Notes: generated from the sequence alone by a model not told the origin. Positions 26,012 through 36,920 are shown, counted from the stretch's first letter. The stretch is DNA of 64,000 nt from Flavobacterium noncentrifugens (GCF_900100375.1 NZ_FNEZ01000003.1:406183-470182); one strand, 5' to 3'. Made by a program: numbers and translations.

Positions 26012-26944
26012 TTATTTTACGTCCATTAACTCTACATCGAAAATCAATGTGGCGTTTGGTGGAATTATGCCACCAGCGCCTTGTGCCCCGTAACCTAAAT
26101 GCGATGGGATTACGAAACGCGCTTTATCGCCAACTTGCAATAAAGCAATTCCTTCGTCCCAGCCTTCGATTACATTTCCGCGTCCGAGTGGAAATTCGAT
26201 TGGTTTTTTTCTGGTGTAAGACGAATCGAATACTTTTCCGTTTGGCAGCGAACCTGAATAATGTACGGAAACTGTTTTGCCATCTTCAGCTTTTTTACCA
26301 TTTCCTTTTTGGATCATTTGGTAACGCAAACCGCTTTCAGTTCTTTCGAAACCGGCTGCAAGTTTGTCCATTTCTGCTTCAGCTAAAGCTTTTTGAGCCG
26401 CTTCACGTTTGGTACGTGAACCTTCGAATGTACGGAAGGCTTCAACGGCATTCCACTTTTCAGCTTCTTCGCCTACACGGATGATTTCTACGGTTTCCAT
26501 AGTGTCACCTTGAGCGATTGCATCTACAACGTCTTGTCCTTCGACTACATTTCCGAAAACGGTATGTTTCTGATCGAGCCAAGGCGTTGCGATGTGCGTG
26601 ATGAAAAATTGTGATCCGTTGCTTCCAGGACCGGAATTCGCCATTGACAAAACGCCAGGCGTATCGTGGTTTAGGTCTGGGTGAAATTCATCTTCGAATT
26701 TGTAACCCGGTCCACCGGTTCCTGTTCCTTGTGGATCGCCGCCCTGAATCATAAAATCGGGAATCACACGGTGAAATTTTAATCCGTTGAAGAATGGCTC
26801 TCCTTGTGGTTTTGCTTTGTTTTCGAGGTTTCCTTCGGCAAGTGCGACAAAGTTCCCTACGGTTCCCGGTGTTTTATCGTGGGTGAGTTTTACCAAAATC
26901 GCTCCTTTTGGAGTGTTGAATTTGGCGTATATTCCGTTTTCCAT
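26012..26944 (-). CDS. dual-family immunophilin: cyclophilin-FKBP fusion peptidyl-prolyl isomerase
   Basis: A 310-residue protein with two unrelated prolyl isomerase domains. Residues 1-155 are a cyclophilin, with the catalytic stretch [14 protein letters not shown] at 57-70 (Arg59) and the Trp122 of the cyclosporin site. Residues about 160-200 are a charged helical linker. Residues 200-310 are an FKBP domain ([31 protein letters not shown]). No signal peptide is seen, so it is probably cytosolic. Dual immunophilins of this order have been described from Flavobacterium johnsoniae. The downstream gene is a cytochrome c lipoprotein. Confidence 0.93.
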   Translation of the reverse strand: MENGIYAKFNTPKGAILVKLTHDKTPGTVGNFVALAEGNLENKAKPQGEPFFNGLKFHRVIPDFMIQGGDPQGTGTGGPGYKFEDEFHPDLNHDTPGVLSMANSGPGSNGSQFFITHIATPWLDQKHTVFGNVVEGQDVVDAIAQGDTMETVEIIRVGEEAEKWNAVEAFRTFEGSRTKREAAQKALAEAEMDKLAAGFERTESGLRYQMIQKGNGKKAEDGKTVSVHYSGSLPNGKVFDSSYTRKKPIEFPLGRGNVIEGWDEGIALLQVGDKARFVIPSHLGYGAQGAGGIIPPNATLIFDVELMDVK

Positions 26945-26969
26945 GGTTTTATTTTTTTAATTTGAGGAA

Positions 26970-26977
26970 CAAAATTA
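26970..26977 (-). promoter_or_regulatory. promoter -7 box of the immunophilin operon
   Basis: TAATTTTG on the minus strand, 25 bp before the start codon. Confidence 0.5.
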
Positions 26978-26991
26978 CGATTTTTTTTTGC

Positions 26992-27020
26992 CACGAATTG
27001 CACGAACAGGCACGAATTTT
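26992..27020. repeat. tandem CACGAA repeat
   Basis: Three tandem units, CACGAATTG, CACGAACAGG and CACGAATTTT, directly abut copy 2 of the TAGCCC element. Confidence 0.6.
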
Positions 27021-27106
27021 TAGCCCCGATTGCAGCGGAAATCCTTTTATGGAATGCAATGAAGTAAAAGATTGCAGTGGAAAGCGGGAAATAGCTCCTG
27101 AAAAAA
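27021..27106 (+). repeat. TAGCCC...poly-A intergenic element, copy 2
   Basis: Begins TAGCCCCGATTGCAGCGG and has an inner hairpin arm ATCCTTTTAT pairing with GTAAAAGAT. It ends AAGCGGGAAATAGCTCCT plus poly-A. It lies between the divergent immunophilin and trmD promoters. Confidence 0.8.
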
Positions 27107-27119
27107 CTTAAGAACTTTG

Positions 27120-27127
27120 TAACTTTG
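27120..27127 (+). promoter_or_regulatory. trmD promoter -7 box
   Basis: TAACTTTG, 17 bp before the trmD start codon and 13 bp after the repeat element ends. Confidence 0.6.
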
Positions 27128-27144
27128 CCGCTTTCAAAACCATC

Positions 27145-27819
27145 ATGAGAATAGACATTATTACCATTTTACCTGAATTGCTGCGGAGTCCGTTTGAGGC
27201 TTCGATTATGAAACGCGCCATTGACAAGGGAATTGTTGAAGTGCATTTTCACAATTTGCGCGATTATACGACGAACAGGCAAAAAAGTGTGGATGATTAT
27301 CAGTTTGGCGGCGGCGCAGGAATGGTGATGATGATTCAGCCGATTGACGATTGCATTGCAAAACTCAAAAGCGAGCGCGACTATGACGAGATCATTTATA
27401 TGTCGCCCGACGGGGAAACTTTGAACCAGAAAATGGCCAATACGATGTCGATGCTCGAAAACATTATCATTTTGTGCGGACATTATAAAGGTGTAGACCA
27501 ACGCGTGCGCGACCATTTTATTACGAAGGAAATTTCGATTGGCGATTATGTTTTGAGCGGCGGCGAACTCGGCGCTTTGGTGTTGTCTGATGCTTTGATT
27601 AGATTGATTCCGGGTGTTTTGAGCGATGAAACCTCTGCCCTGACCGACAGTTTCCAGGACAATTTATTATCCGGCCCAATTTATACGCGCCCGGCAGAAT
27701 ACAAAGGCTGGAAAGTTCCCGATGTTTTGACCAGCGGCCATGCGGCGAAAATTGAAAAATGGAGAGAAGATATGGCTTATGAGCATACGAAAAATCGCCG
27801 CCCAGATTTGCTTGAGTAA
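27145..27819 (+). CDS. trmD: tRNA (guanine-N1)-methyltransferase
   Basis: SAM-dependent SPOUT methyltransferase that makes m1G37 in tRNAs and protects reading frame. At 224 residues it is full length. The start [12 protein letters not shown], the FGGGAGMVM segment, [12 protein letters not shown] and the knotted SAM site [18 protein letters not shown] are all present. It lies upstream of rplS, as in many bacteria, but without rpsP and rimM beside it. The rplS gene has its own promoter. Confidence 0.96.
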   Translation: MRIDIITILPELLRSPFEASIMKRAIDKGIVEVHFHNLRDYTTNRQKSVDDYQFGGGAGMVMMIQPIDDCIAKLKSERDYDEIIYMSPDGETLNQKMANTMSMLENIIILCGHYKGVDQRVRDHFITKEISIGDYVLSGGELGALVLSDALIRLIPGVLSDETSALTDSFQDNLLSGPIYTRPAEYKGWKVPDVLTSGHAAKIEKWREDMAYEHTKNRRPDLLE

Positions 27820-27828
27820 CCTACAGTG

Positions 27829-27912
27829 GAAAGTCAAAAGTCAAAAGCTTAAAAAACAGCCGTTTAAATATTAAAAAACTTTCAACTTTCGACTTGTAAC
27901 TTTCGACTTTTT
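27829..27912. repeat. inverted tandem heptamer repeat around the rplS promoter
   Basis: GAAAGTCAAAAGTCAAAAG (27829-27847) faces CTTTCAACTTTCGACTTG and further copies (27879-27912). The arms pair with a few mismatches. The second arm contains the -33 element of the rplS promoter. Confidence 0.6.
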
Positions 27913-27923
27913 ATCTATCTTTG
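27894..27923 (+). promoter_or_regulatory. rplS promoter
   Basis: TTG (27894-27896), a 19-bp spacer and TATCTTTG (27916-27923) form a complete consensus promoter. Transcription would start near 27930. Confidence 0.75.
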
Positions 27924-27928
27924 CGCCC

Positions 27929-27998
27929 ACATTAGACCAACCTCTGGCGAAGTTCGCGAATGTTGCTCCGATTTAAAACCATAATTAAAAAAATTATC
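27929..27998 (+). ncRNA. probable structured leader of rplS (L19)
   Basis: Between the promoter and ATG 27999 there are three nested helices: ACATT (27929-27933) with AATGT (27959-27963) outside, CCA/TGG (27937-27939 with 27945-27947), and GCGA/TCGC (27947-27950 with 27954-27957). A three-way layout like this fits an autoregulatory ribosomal-protein leader. I recall an Rfam family for L19 leaders in Flavobacteria but cannot check the match. Confidence 0.5.
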
Positions 27999-28349
27999 AT
28001 GGCAGATTTAATGAAATTCGTTAACGACGAATTGGTTACAAGAAAAGATTTCCCTGTATTTGGAGCCGGAGACACGATCACTGTGTACTACGAAATTAAA
28101 GAGGGTGAAAAAACAAGAACACAGTTCTTCAAAGGAGTTGTCATCCAAAGAAGAGGTTCTGGTGCAACTGAAACTTTTACAATCCGTAAAATGTCTGGTG
28201 CAATTGGTGTTGAGCGTATCTTCCCAGTGCATTTGCCAGCTTTGCAGAAAGTGGAGATCAACAAAAAAGGTAGTGTTCGCAGAGCTCGTATTTTCTACTT
28301 CAGAGAACTTACCGGTAAAAAAGCGAAAATTAAAGATAAAAGACGATAA
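27999..28349 (+). CDS. rplS: 50S ribosomal protein L19
   Basis: A 116-residue ribosomal protein at the 30S-50S interface. The family features are complete: FPVFGAGDTITVYYEI, RTQFFKGVVIQRRG, FTIRKMS and IGVERIFPVH, then the basic tail. The start is set at ATG 27999. An in-frame ATG at 27960 would add a 13-residue extension made from the structured leader and is rejected. It has its own promoter and a strong terminator, so it is a single-gene unit. Confidence 0.97.
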   Translation: MADLMKFVNDELVTRKDFPVFGAGDTITVYYEIKEGEKTRTQFFKGVVIQRRGSGATETFTIRKMSGAIGVERIFPVHLPALQKVEINKKGSVRRARIFYFRELTGKKAKIKDKRR

Positions 28350-28368
28350 TCAATTATCAACGATTTTT

Positions 28369-28406
28369 AAAATCCCGTTCTATTCATTTAGAGCGGGATT
28401 TTTTTT
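28369..28406 (+). terminator. terminator after rplS
   Basis: An 11-bp stem (AATCCCGTTCT with AGAGCGGGATT, one G-U pair) is followed by eight T residues. Confidence 0.92.
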
Positions 28407-28527
28407 GATTTTGACAGATTTCGAATCGAATTTTACGAATTGCTCAGAAATTTGAATTCTAATTGCCATATTGCTAAATCAAACGATTTCGTTCTTATTT
28501 TAACGGAAAGAAACAACCTACTTTTAT

Positions 28528-28535
28528 TATATTTG
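28528..28535 (+). promoter_or_regulatory. icd promoter -7 box
   Basis: TATATTTG, 39 bp before the icd start codon. The remainder of the gap from 28407 holds nothing else recognisable. Confidence 0.55.
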
Positions 28536-28538
28536 TAA

Positions 28539-30794
<2,256 letters not shown>

Positions 30795-30811
30795 GACCAT
30801 AATGACTATTT

Positions 30812-30843
30812 AAAAAGACGGCTGTAATTGGTCGTCTTTTTTA
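30812..30843 (+). terminator. terminator after icd
   Basis: AAAAGACG and CGTCTTTT form a perfect 8-bp stem with a 12-nt loop, followed by T residues. Confidence 0.88.
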
Positions 30844-30876
30844 TTTCTGAATAAAATTTAAAAATTTCTGAATAAA
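30843..30876 (+). repeat. 13-bp direct repeat before the secreted-protein gene
   Basis: ATTTCTGAATAAA occurs at 30843-30855 and 30864-30876, 21 bp apart (two helical turns), and ends 6 bp before the TTG start codon. No TAnnTTTG box is present. Confidence 0.55.
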
Positions 30877-30882
30877 TCTGAT

Positions 30883-32748
30883 TTGAAAACGAGATGCTTC
30901 CTTTTACTGCTTTTAATTACTTCGTATTCTTACGGGCAACTCGGGTTTTGCACCGGGAGTAAAGGCGATCCCATTTTCTTCGAGAATTTTGGAAGCGGGA
31001 ATGCATTCGGCCCCGCCCTTCCAGCTACTTATACTTCATATACTTTTGTTTCAGGCCTGCCAAACGATGGCCAATATACAATTTCAAACCGTACGAATCT
31101 GAACGCTGCCTGGCACAATGCGCCCGATCACACGCCGGATACGGAAACCAACGGAGCAAATGGCCGGTCGCTTGTTGTCAACGCAAGTTTTACTGCCGGA
31201 GAATTTTACAAACGAAGCGTAACGGGTCTTTGCATTAACACAACTTTTGAGTTTTCTGCCTGGCTGATGAATGTCTACAGTCCGTCTTTAGGAAGCTGCG
31301 CTGGAACCGGAATTCCTGTTGATGTGACTTTTGAGATTTGGGATGCGACCGAAACCACGCTTTTAAAAACTGGCAGTACCGGCGCTATCAATGGCAGTCC
31401 TACAGCATTGTGGCAACAATTCGGGCTGACATTTACAACTTTTCCCGGACAAACTTCGGTCGTATTGAAAATGAAAAATAACGGCGTCGGTGGTTGCGGA
31501 AATGACCTCGCGATCGACGACATTTCTTTTCGTTCCTGCGGAGATCCGGCTACCATCGCTTCTTCACTGAGCACTTCTCCAATTTTCGAAGCCTGTCTCG
31601 GAAATGTCCCGGCTATGATTCCGCTGAGCGTGGCAATTTCAAATGCTACTCCGCACGTATTTCAATGGCAGCAAAGTACCGATGGTACAAACTGGACAGA
31701 TATTCCAGGGGAAATTAGCAGCAGTTATAACCTTCCTGGTCCGGGTTCTTCGCAATATGTCAGAGTCAAGATCGCGCAGGATGCCTCCAATTTATCGAAT
31801 CCATATTGCTATACACTTTCTGATTATTACCACATTTTGATTTACAGGATTCCACCTGCGCCTGCCAGCAACGGCGATCGGCAGGTTTGCAGCAATGACT
31901 CCTTTGAATTATCAGTGATCGGAGCGGCAAATTGGTATGATGCGCCAGCCGGCGGAAATTTGCTTTTGGCGAATTCAGACACGTTTACGCCAACTGTGGC
32001 CGGCAGCTATTATGCTGAAGCTTCCCTTCCAAACATTTCCTGTGTAAGTGCAACAAGAACTGAAGTCAAGCTCTCCGTTTTTCCACAACCCATCGTTGGT
32101 CTGGATGTCGAAACTTCTTTCTGTGAAAACAAAACCGTTGATCTTGATGCCGGGATCAGCGGAGTTGATTATGTTTGGTCAACTACTGAAATTTCAAAGA
32201 TTATTACAGTTCGAACTGCCGGAATCTACACCGTTACTGTTACTAAAGACGGCTGTTCAAACGTTCGGACATTTAGCGTCGTGCAAAAAAACACGCCTGT
32301 TATTTCTAATATTGATACAACAAACGGCATCATTACAATCGAGGTTACCCAACCCGGTGATTATGAATATTCGCTTGACGAAATCATGTACCAGGATTCC
32401 AATTTTTTTCCCAATGAAATTTCAGGGATTAAAACAGCGCATGTCAGGGAAAGAACTGGTTGCGGATTTGATTCGGAAGTCTTCTCATTAATCCGAATGC
32501 CCGAATATTTCACGCCAAACGGTGATGGTTATAACGACACTTTCGATGTTGCCGGATTGTCGTATTTTCCAAAAGCAACGATCTCAATTTTTAACCAATA
32601 TGGGAAATTCCTCAAAATGCTTACCTCTGGAAATCCCGAATGGAACGGCACTTTAAATGGCAAACTTTTAGCTGCTGATGATTATTGGTACCGCGTCGAC
32701 TTGGGCAACGGAAAAATATTTATCGGCCATTTTGCTTTGAAAAGATAG
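30883..32748 (+). CDS. secreted protein with T9SS type B sorting domain
   Basis: A 621-residue protein exported by Sec and then by the type IX system. The signal peptide (MKTRCFLLLLLITSYSYGQ) begins at TTG 30883, because the frame holds no ATG before it and a stop lies at 30859. Residues about 30-215 form a lectin/jelly-roll-like module with conserved cysteines. Ig-like modules follow. The C-terminal ~90 residues are the CHU_C gliding-motility-associated domain (YFTPNGDGYNDTF, ISIFNQYGK, WNGTLNG). Type B domains usually need a PorP/SprF partner, and one is encoded at 56545. The ligand is unknown. Confidence 0.85.
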   Translation: MKTRCFLLLLLITSYSYGQLGFCTGSKGDPIFFENFGSGNAFGPALPATYTSYTFVSGLPNDGQYTISNRTNLNAAWHNAPDHTPDTETNGANGRSLVVNASFTAGEFYKRSVTGLCINTTFEFSAWLMNVYSPSLGSCAGTGIPVDVTFEIWDATETTLLKTGSTGAINGSPTALWQQFGLTFTTFPGQTSVVLKMKNNGVGGCGNDLAIDDISFRSCGDPATIASSLSTSPIFEACLGNVPAMIPLSVAISNATPHVFQWQQSTDGTNWTDIPGEISSSYNLPGPGSSQYVRVKIAQDASNLSNPYCYTLSDYYHILIYRIPPAPASNGDRQVCSNDSFELSVIGAANWYDAPAGGNLLLANSDTFTPTVAGSYYAEASLPNISCVSATRTEVKLSVFPQPIVGLDVETSFCENKTVDLDAGISGVDYVWSTTEISKIITVRTAGIYTVTVTKDGCSNVRTFSVVQKNTPVISNIDTTNGIITIEVTQPGDYEYSLDEIMYQDSNFFPNEISGIKTAHVRERTGCGFDSEVFSLIRMPEYFTPNGDGYNDTFDVAGLSYFPKATISIFNQYGKFLKMLTSGNPEWNGTLNGKLLAADDYWYRVDLGNGKIFIGHFALKR

Positions 32749-32797
32749 GAATTTGGGACTGTCAGAAATATCGGATAATTTTTACAAAAAGATCACA

Positions 32798-32805
32798 TAC
32801 GTTTG
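32798..32805 (+). promoter_or_regulatory. TonB receptor promoter -7 box
   Basis: TACGTTTG, 61 bp before ATG 32867. It lies inside the extended frame that starts at TTG 32753, which supports the later start. Confidence 0.55.
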
Positions 32806-32866
32806 TAACATATTTTCCGTTTTAACGTCTGACGAACCAATCAATAGCAATCAAAACAAACATCGG

Positions 32867-35239
32867 ATGCATCCAAAATTATCATTTTCGTTCTTTCTCA
32901 TTTTTGTGTTTTTTTCGGCATTTTCGCAGGAAAAGTACACCCTAAGCGGAACAATCTCTGCCGCAAACAGCAATGAAACCCTCATTGGCGTAAACATCTA
33001 CATCCCCGAAATCAAAGCGGCAACCACCACAAACGAATACGGATTTTATTCGATCACCATCCCTAAAGGAACGTATAAAGTCCAGATCAGTTCCCTCAGT
33101 TTTCAAACGATCGAGCAGACCGTTTCACTCGACAAAAACACCAAAATCAATTTCCCGCTTTCCTCGAATGAAGAGCAGCTTCAGGAGGTCGTAATTACCG
33201 ACAACCGCACCGCTACGAATACTCGAAAAGCCGAAATGAGCGTCAACAAACTTTCCATTGCCGCAATCAAGAAAATGCCGGTCGTCATGGGCGAAGTCGA
33301 CGTCCTGAAATCGATTTTATTGCTTCCCGGGGTGACAAATGCCGGTGAAGGCGCCTCCGGATTTAACGTTCGCGGTGGCGGCGCCGACCAGAATCTGATC
33401 CTTTTGGACGAAGCGATGATTTATAATTCTTCACACGTTTTCGGATTTTTCTCGGTCTTCAATCCCGATGCCATTAAAGATTTGAAATTGTATAAAGGCG
33501 GAATTCCGGCACGCTTTGGCGGAAGATCGGCATCGGTGCTTGACATTTACCAGAAAGATGGAAACAGCAAAGATTTTCATGTCAACGGTGGCATCGGATT
33601 AATTTCGAGCAGGCTTTTGGCCGAAGGCCCGATCGTAAAAGACAAAGGGTCCTTTTTAATTGGCGGGCGCACTTCTTACGCGCATTTGTTCCTAAAACTT
33701 TCCGACAATGACAACGTAGCGTATTTTTATGACCTGAATGCAAAGCTGAATTACAAGCTTAACGCGAACAATACATTATACCTTTCCGGATATTTTGGCC
33801 GTGACGTGTTTAGCCTTTCGGATCAATTCGAAAACACTTACGGGAATTCGACTTTGAATTTACGCTGGAACCATTTGTTCTCTGATAAGCTTTTTTCAAA
33901 TTTATCATTGATTTATAGTGATTATTATTACGGTTTGGATCTCGACATCGTTGGGTTCAAATGGGATTCGGGAATCAAAAACTACAACCTGAAATACGAT
34001 TTCAAGAATTATGTGTCCGATAATTTTAAGCTGAATTATGGAATCAATGCCATTTATTACGATTTTAATCCCGGAAAAATCCGCCCTTCAGATGAAAAAT
34101 CCGGAATCATCGCCGACCAGCTCGAAAAGAAAAAAGCATTCGAACCGGCGCTTTATATCGACGCCGAACAGGATCTTTCCAAAAGCATTTCGCTGACTTA
34201 CGGCATCCGTTACAGCATGTTTTACCGTTTGGGTGAAACCAATGTGAACATTTATGAAAATGACCAGGCCGTTGTCTTCAACCCGGAATTGCAGATTTAT
34301 GAAAAAGCAAAACCCATCGGAACAAAATATTACGGCAAAAACAAAACAGTCGCCGATTACAACAATTTAGAGCCGCGCGCTACCATTGCTTATAAATTCA
34401 ACGACAACCAATCGGTGAAAGCGAGTTACAACCGCATGGTGCAATATTTACAATTGATCACGAACACGTCTTCGCCTACTCCGCTTGACGTTTGGACACC
34501 AAGCGATAATTTCATTAAGCCGCAATTAACCGATCAGGTTGCGCTGGGTTATTTCAGGAATTTTAAGAATGAAGCTTATTCGCTTGAGGTCGAAACCTTC
34601 TACAAAAAAACAAAAAACAGGCTTGATTATATTGACGGTGCCGATTTGATTGCCAACCGCGCTTTGGAACAAATCATCCTGAATGGCCAGCTGCGTTCTT
34701 ACGGACTTGAAGTCATGTTCAGAAAAAATGAAGGCAGGCTCAACGGCTGGATTTCTTACACTTTATCAAAATCGCAACAGCAAACACCGGGCAGAAATGC
34801 GACAGAAAGCGGCATCAATAACGGCGAATGGTACAGTTCAGGCTACGACAAAACGCACAATTTTGCGGTGACGGGTTCTTATAAATTTACGGACAAATGG
34901 AGTTTCGGAGGTAATTTTGCATTGCAAAGCGGCCAGCCAGTAACGTATCCTGACGGACAATATCAGTACCAGGGCATTACAGTTCCGAGTTTCGGGTTGC
35001 GCAACGGAAACAGGCTTCCGGCTTATCATCATTTGGATTTATCTGCAACCTATGTTCCAAAACCAACTAAGAAAAAAGGCTGGCAAAGCGAATGGGTTTT
35101 CAGCATTTATAATATTTACAACCGAAGCAATGCGGCTTCGATCAGCTTCCGTCAGAATGACGAAACCGGCGTAAATGAAGCGGTGAGGTTATCGATTTTC
35201 GGAATTGTGCCCGGAGTGAGTTACAACTTTAAATTTTAA
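32867..35239 (+). CDS. TonB-dependent receptor with carboxypeptidase-like N-terminal domain
   Basis: A 790-residue outer-membrane receptor. Order of parts: signal peptide (MHPKLSFSFFLIFVFFSAFSQ), a CarboxypepD_reg-like domain at about 24-105 (LSGTISAANSNETLIGVNIY), a plug at about 110-235 (MPVVMGEVDVLKSILLLPGV, GFNVRGGGADQNLILLDE) and a beta-barrel ending in an aromatic-terminated strand (SYNFKF). It imports a substrate with TonB energy. The next gene is a DUF4249 lipoprotein, a recurring pair in Bacteroidota. No metal, vitamin or sugar genes adjoin it, so the substrate is open. Confidence 0.92.
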   Translation: MHPKLSFSFFLIFVFFSAFSQEKYTLSGTISAANSNETLIGVNIYIPEIKAATTTNEYGFYSITIPKGTYKVQISSLSFQTIEQTVSLDKNTKINFPLSSNEEQLQEVVITDNRTATNTRKAEMSVNKLSIAAIKKMPVVMGEVDVLKSILLLPGVTNAGEGASGFNVRGGGADQNLILLDEAMIYNSSHVFGFFSVFNPDAIKDLKLYKGGIPARFGGRSASVLDIYQKDGNSKDFHVNGGIGLISSRLLAEGPIVKDKGSFLIGGRTSYAHLFLKLSDNDNVAYFYDLNAKLNYKLNANNTLYLSGYFGRDVFSLSDQFENTYGNSTLNLRWNHLFSDKLFSNLSLIYSDYYYGLDLDIVGFKWDSGIKNYNLKYDFKNYVSDNFKLNYGINAIYYDFNPGKIRPSDEKSGIIADQLEKKKAFEPALYIDAEQDLSKSISLTYGIRYSMFYRLGETNVNIYENDQAVVFNPELQIYEKAKPIGTKYYGKNKTVADYNNLEPRATIAYKFNDNQSVKASYNRMVQYLQLITNTSSPTPLDVWTPSDNFIKPQLTDQVALGYFRNFKNEAYSLEVETFYKKTKNRLDYIDGADLIANRALEQIILNGQLRSYGLEVMFRKNEGRLNGWISYTLSKSQQQTPGRNATESGINNGEWYSSGYDKTHNFAVTGSYKFTDKWSFGGNFALQSGQPVTYPDGQYQYQGITVPSFGLRNGNRLPAYHHLDLSATYVPKPTKKKGWQSEWVFSIYNIYNRSNAASISFRQNDETGVNEAVRLSIFGIVPGVSYNFKF

Positions 35240-35294
35240 TCCGATGAAAATAAAATCTGATACAAACGGAAAATTATTCCAATTCAAAATAATC

Positions 35295-36122
35295 ATGAAA
35301 AAATCATTTGCCTTACTCCTGCTCCTTTTTACAGCCGCTTTTTTTACAGGCTGTGAAGATGTTGTAAACGTCGATCTGGATGAAGCAGCACCAAGACTGG
35401 TTGTTGATGCCGCAATCAATTGGCAAAAAGGAACCGCCGGAAACGAGCAAAAAATCAAGCTTTCGACCAGCACTGGATATTACGACAGCAACATTCCAAC
35501 GGTTTCCGGAGCGGTCGTCAACATCAAAAACAGTCTCGGAACGACCTTTGATTTTATCGAAACAGTGCCAAATTCGGGAGAATATATTTGCAGTACTTTT
35601 GTCCCACAAATTAATGAAACCTATACGCTGACTGTCATTTCAAACGGCCAGACACTCACGGCTACAGAAACCTTAAAACCAGTACCGCCAATCGATAAAA
35701 TCGAACAGGAAACCAAACCGGGCTTTGGCGATGAAGGCGATGCGATTGAAGTAAAAGTTTATTTTACCGATAACGGATTTGCAAGGGATTTTTACATGCT
35801 GCGTTTCAAATCAAGCCGCAAAGCGATTCCTGAATTCAATATTGAAGATGACGAATTTTTTCAGGGCAACCAGGTTTTCGGATTGTACCGCGACAGCGAT
35901 CTTGAACCCGGTGACAACCTCGATATTACGCTTTACGGCATTTCAGAACGATACGGCAATTACATGAATATCCTGCTCGGAATTGCAGATGGCGGCGGGC
36001 CATTTTCTGTTCCACCGGCGACTTTACGAAGCAATCTGGTAAACCAGACGAATTTCGATAATTATGTTTTTGGCTATTTTACTTTGTCAGAAACCGATCA
36101 CGTGAATTATGCGATCGAATAA
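35295..36122 (+). CDS. DUF4249 lipoprotein, partner of the TonB receptor
   Basis: A 275-residue lipoprotein (acceptor Cys20 in AAFFTGCEDV) of the DUF4249 family. The body is predicted to be mostly beta and begins with DEAAPRLVVDAAI, typical of the family. It lies 55 bp after the receptor stop and is probably co-transcribed. By analogy with SusC/SusD it could be a surface-exposed accessory for ligand capture, but the family has no demonstrated function. The start is set at ATG 35295 (the lipoprotein signal) over an ATG at 35244 that would add a charged extension before it. Confidence 0.85.
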   Translation: MKKSFALLLLLFTAAFFTGCEDVVNVDLDEAAPRLVVDAAINWQKGTAGNEQKIKLSTSTGYYDSNIPTVSGAVVNIKNSLGTTFDFIETVPNSGEYICSTFVPQINETYTLTVISNGQTLTATETLKPVPPIDKIEQETKPGFGDEGDAIEVKVYFTDNGFARDFYMLRFKSSRKAIPEFNIEDDEFFQGNQVFGLYRDSDLEPGDNLDITLYGISERYGNYMNILLGIADGGGPFSVPPATLRSNLVNQTNFDNYVFGYFTLSETDHVNYAIE

Positions 36123-36123
36123 T

Positions 36124-36771
36124 CTACTCTTTAAATAAAATAATGGTCGCTTTAAATCCAGTTGCAAGATTCCATTGATTCGAAGAAATCAATTGTCCTT
36201 TGTCGTCATAAACGGCAAATTGCGCTGTATTTGGCCCTGAAAATCCCTGGTTCAACGCTTCAAAATCAATGCGGTTAAAGCCTTTATCAAGATCAAGTAA
36301 CAACGTTTTGTAACTGCTGTCAAGGTAAATTTCAGAAACTTTTACATGGTCATTCACAAGCACTTTGATCTTATCGCCATCGACTTCGCCAAAATCGCGG
36401 TACATGATGGTTACCGAGTTCGCTTTTGTTTTAAAATCACCCAAATATTGGTTTTTCCTGAAAACTGTAAAATTTTCACCCGTTTCTTTTTTGTTGAGTT
36501 TGTCAACGTAACGGTCATTGGGGTTTGCAAATTCGGTTGTTGAAGTTGACATATCTATCGGCTTGTTGCCAATGGCAGTACCAGAAGAAGTAGATGTTTT
36601 TGGTGCCGGATTGTAAACATTTGGTGCATAAATCGACGGCGACGACGGATTCATAGTTGTCGTATTTGGATTCCGCACCGCCGGGATGGCAGTATTGCTA
36701 TTGATGAATTCACCTTGGGCAAATGCAGGCGAAGCAACAAAAATCAGACCCAGACATACAATCAATTTCAT
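36124..36771 (-). CDS. conserved secreted protein, unknown function
   Basis: A 215-residue exported protein with a clear Sec signal peptide ending SPAFAQ. Residues 20-95 are a Pro/Ser/Thr/Asn-rich linker. The C-terminal ~115 residues form a compact domain (YLGDFKTKANSVTIMYRDFG, DGDKIKVLVNDHV, GFNRIDFEALNQG, NQWNLATGFKATI) that looks like a beta-sandwich. I recall similar proteins in flavobacteria but no characterised member. The gene is convergent with the TonB/DUF4249 operon, with one base between the stop codons. No T9SS sorting domain is seen. Confidence 0.8.
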   Translation of the reverse strand: MKLIVCLGLIFVASPAFAQGEFINSNTAIPAVRNPNTTTMNPSSPSIYAPNVYNPAPKTSTSSGTAIGNKPIDMSTSTTEFANPNDRYVDKLNKKETGENFTVFRKNQYLGDFKTKANSVTIMYRDFGEVDGDKIKVLVNDHVKVSEIYLDSSYKTLLLDLDKGFNRIDFEALNQGFSGPNTAQFAVYDDKGQLISSNQWNLATGFKATIILFKE

Positions 36772-36920
36772 AGCAGTTCATTTGGCTTTCAATAATAAAC
36801 GATAAAATTAAAGTTTTTAATCAGACCGCAATCACTTCTAACAAATTTTTCTGATTTGCCGCCGATTTGTATCTGAATATAATCCGTAAATCATTATTTT
36901 TAACCATTCAATCCATATAA

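Noticed and set aside
27960..27998. Thirteen-residue N-terminal extension of L19
   Set aside because: It is encoded by the structured leader and L19 proteins begin at MADLMKF-like sequences.
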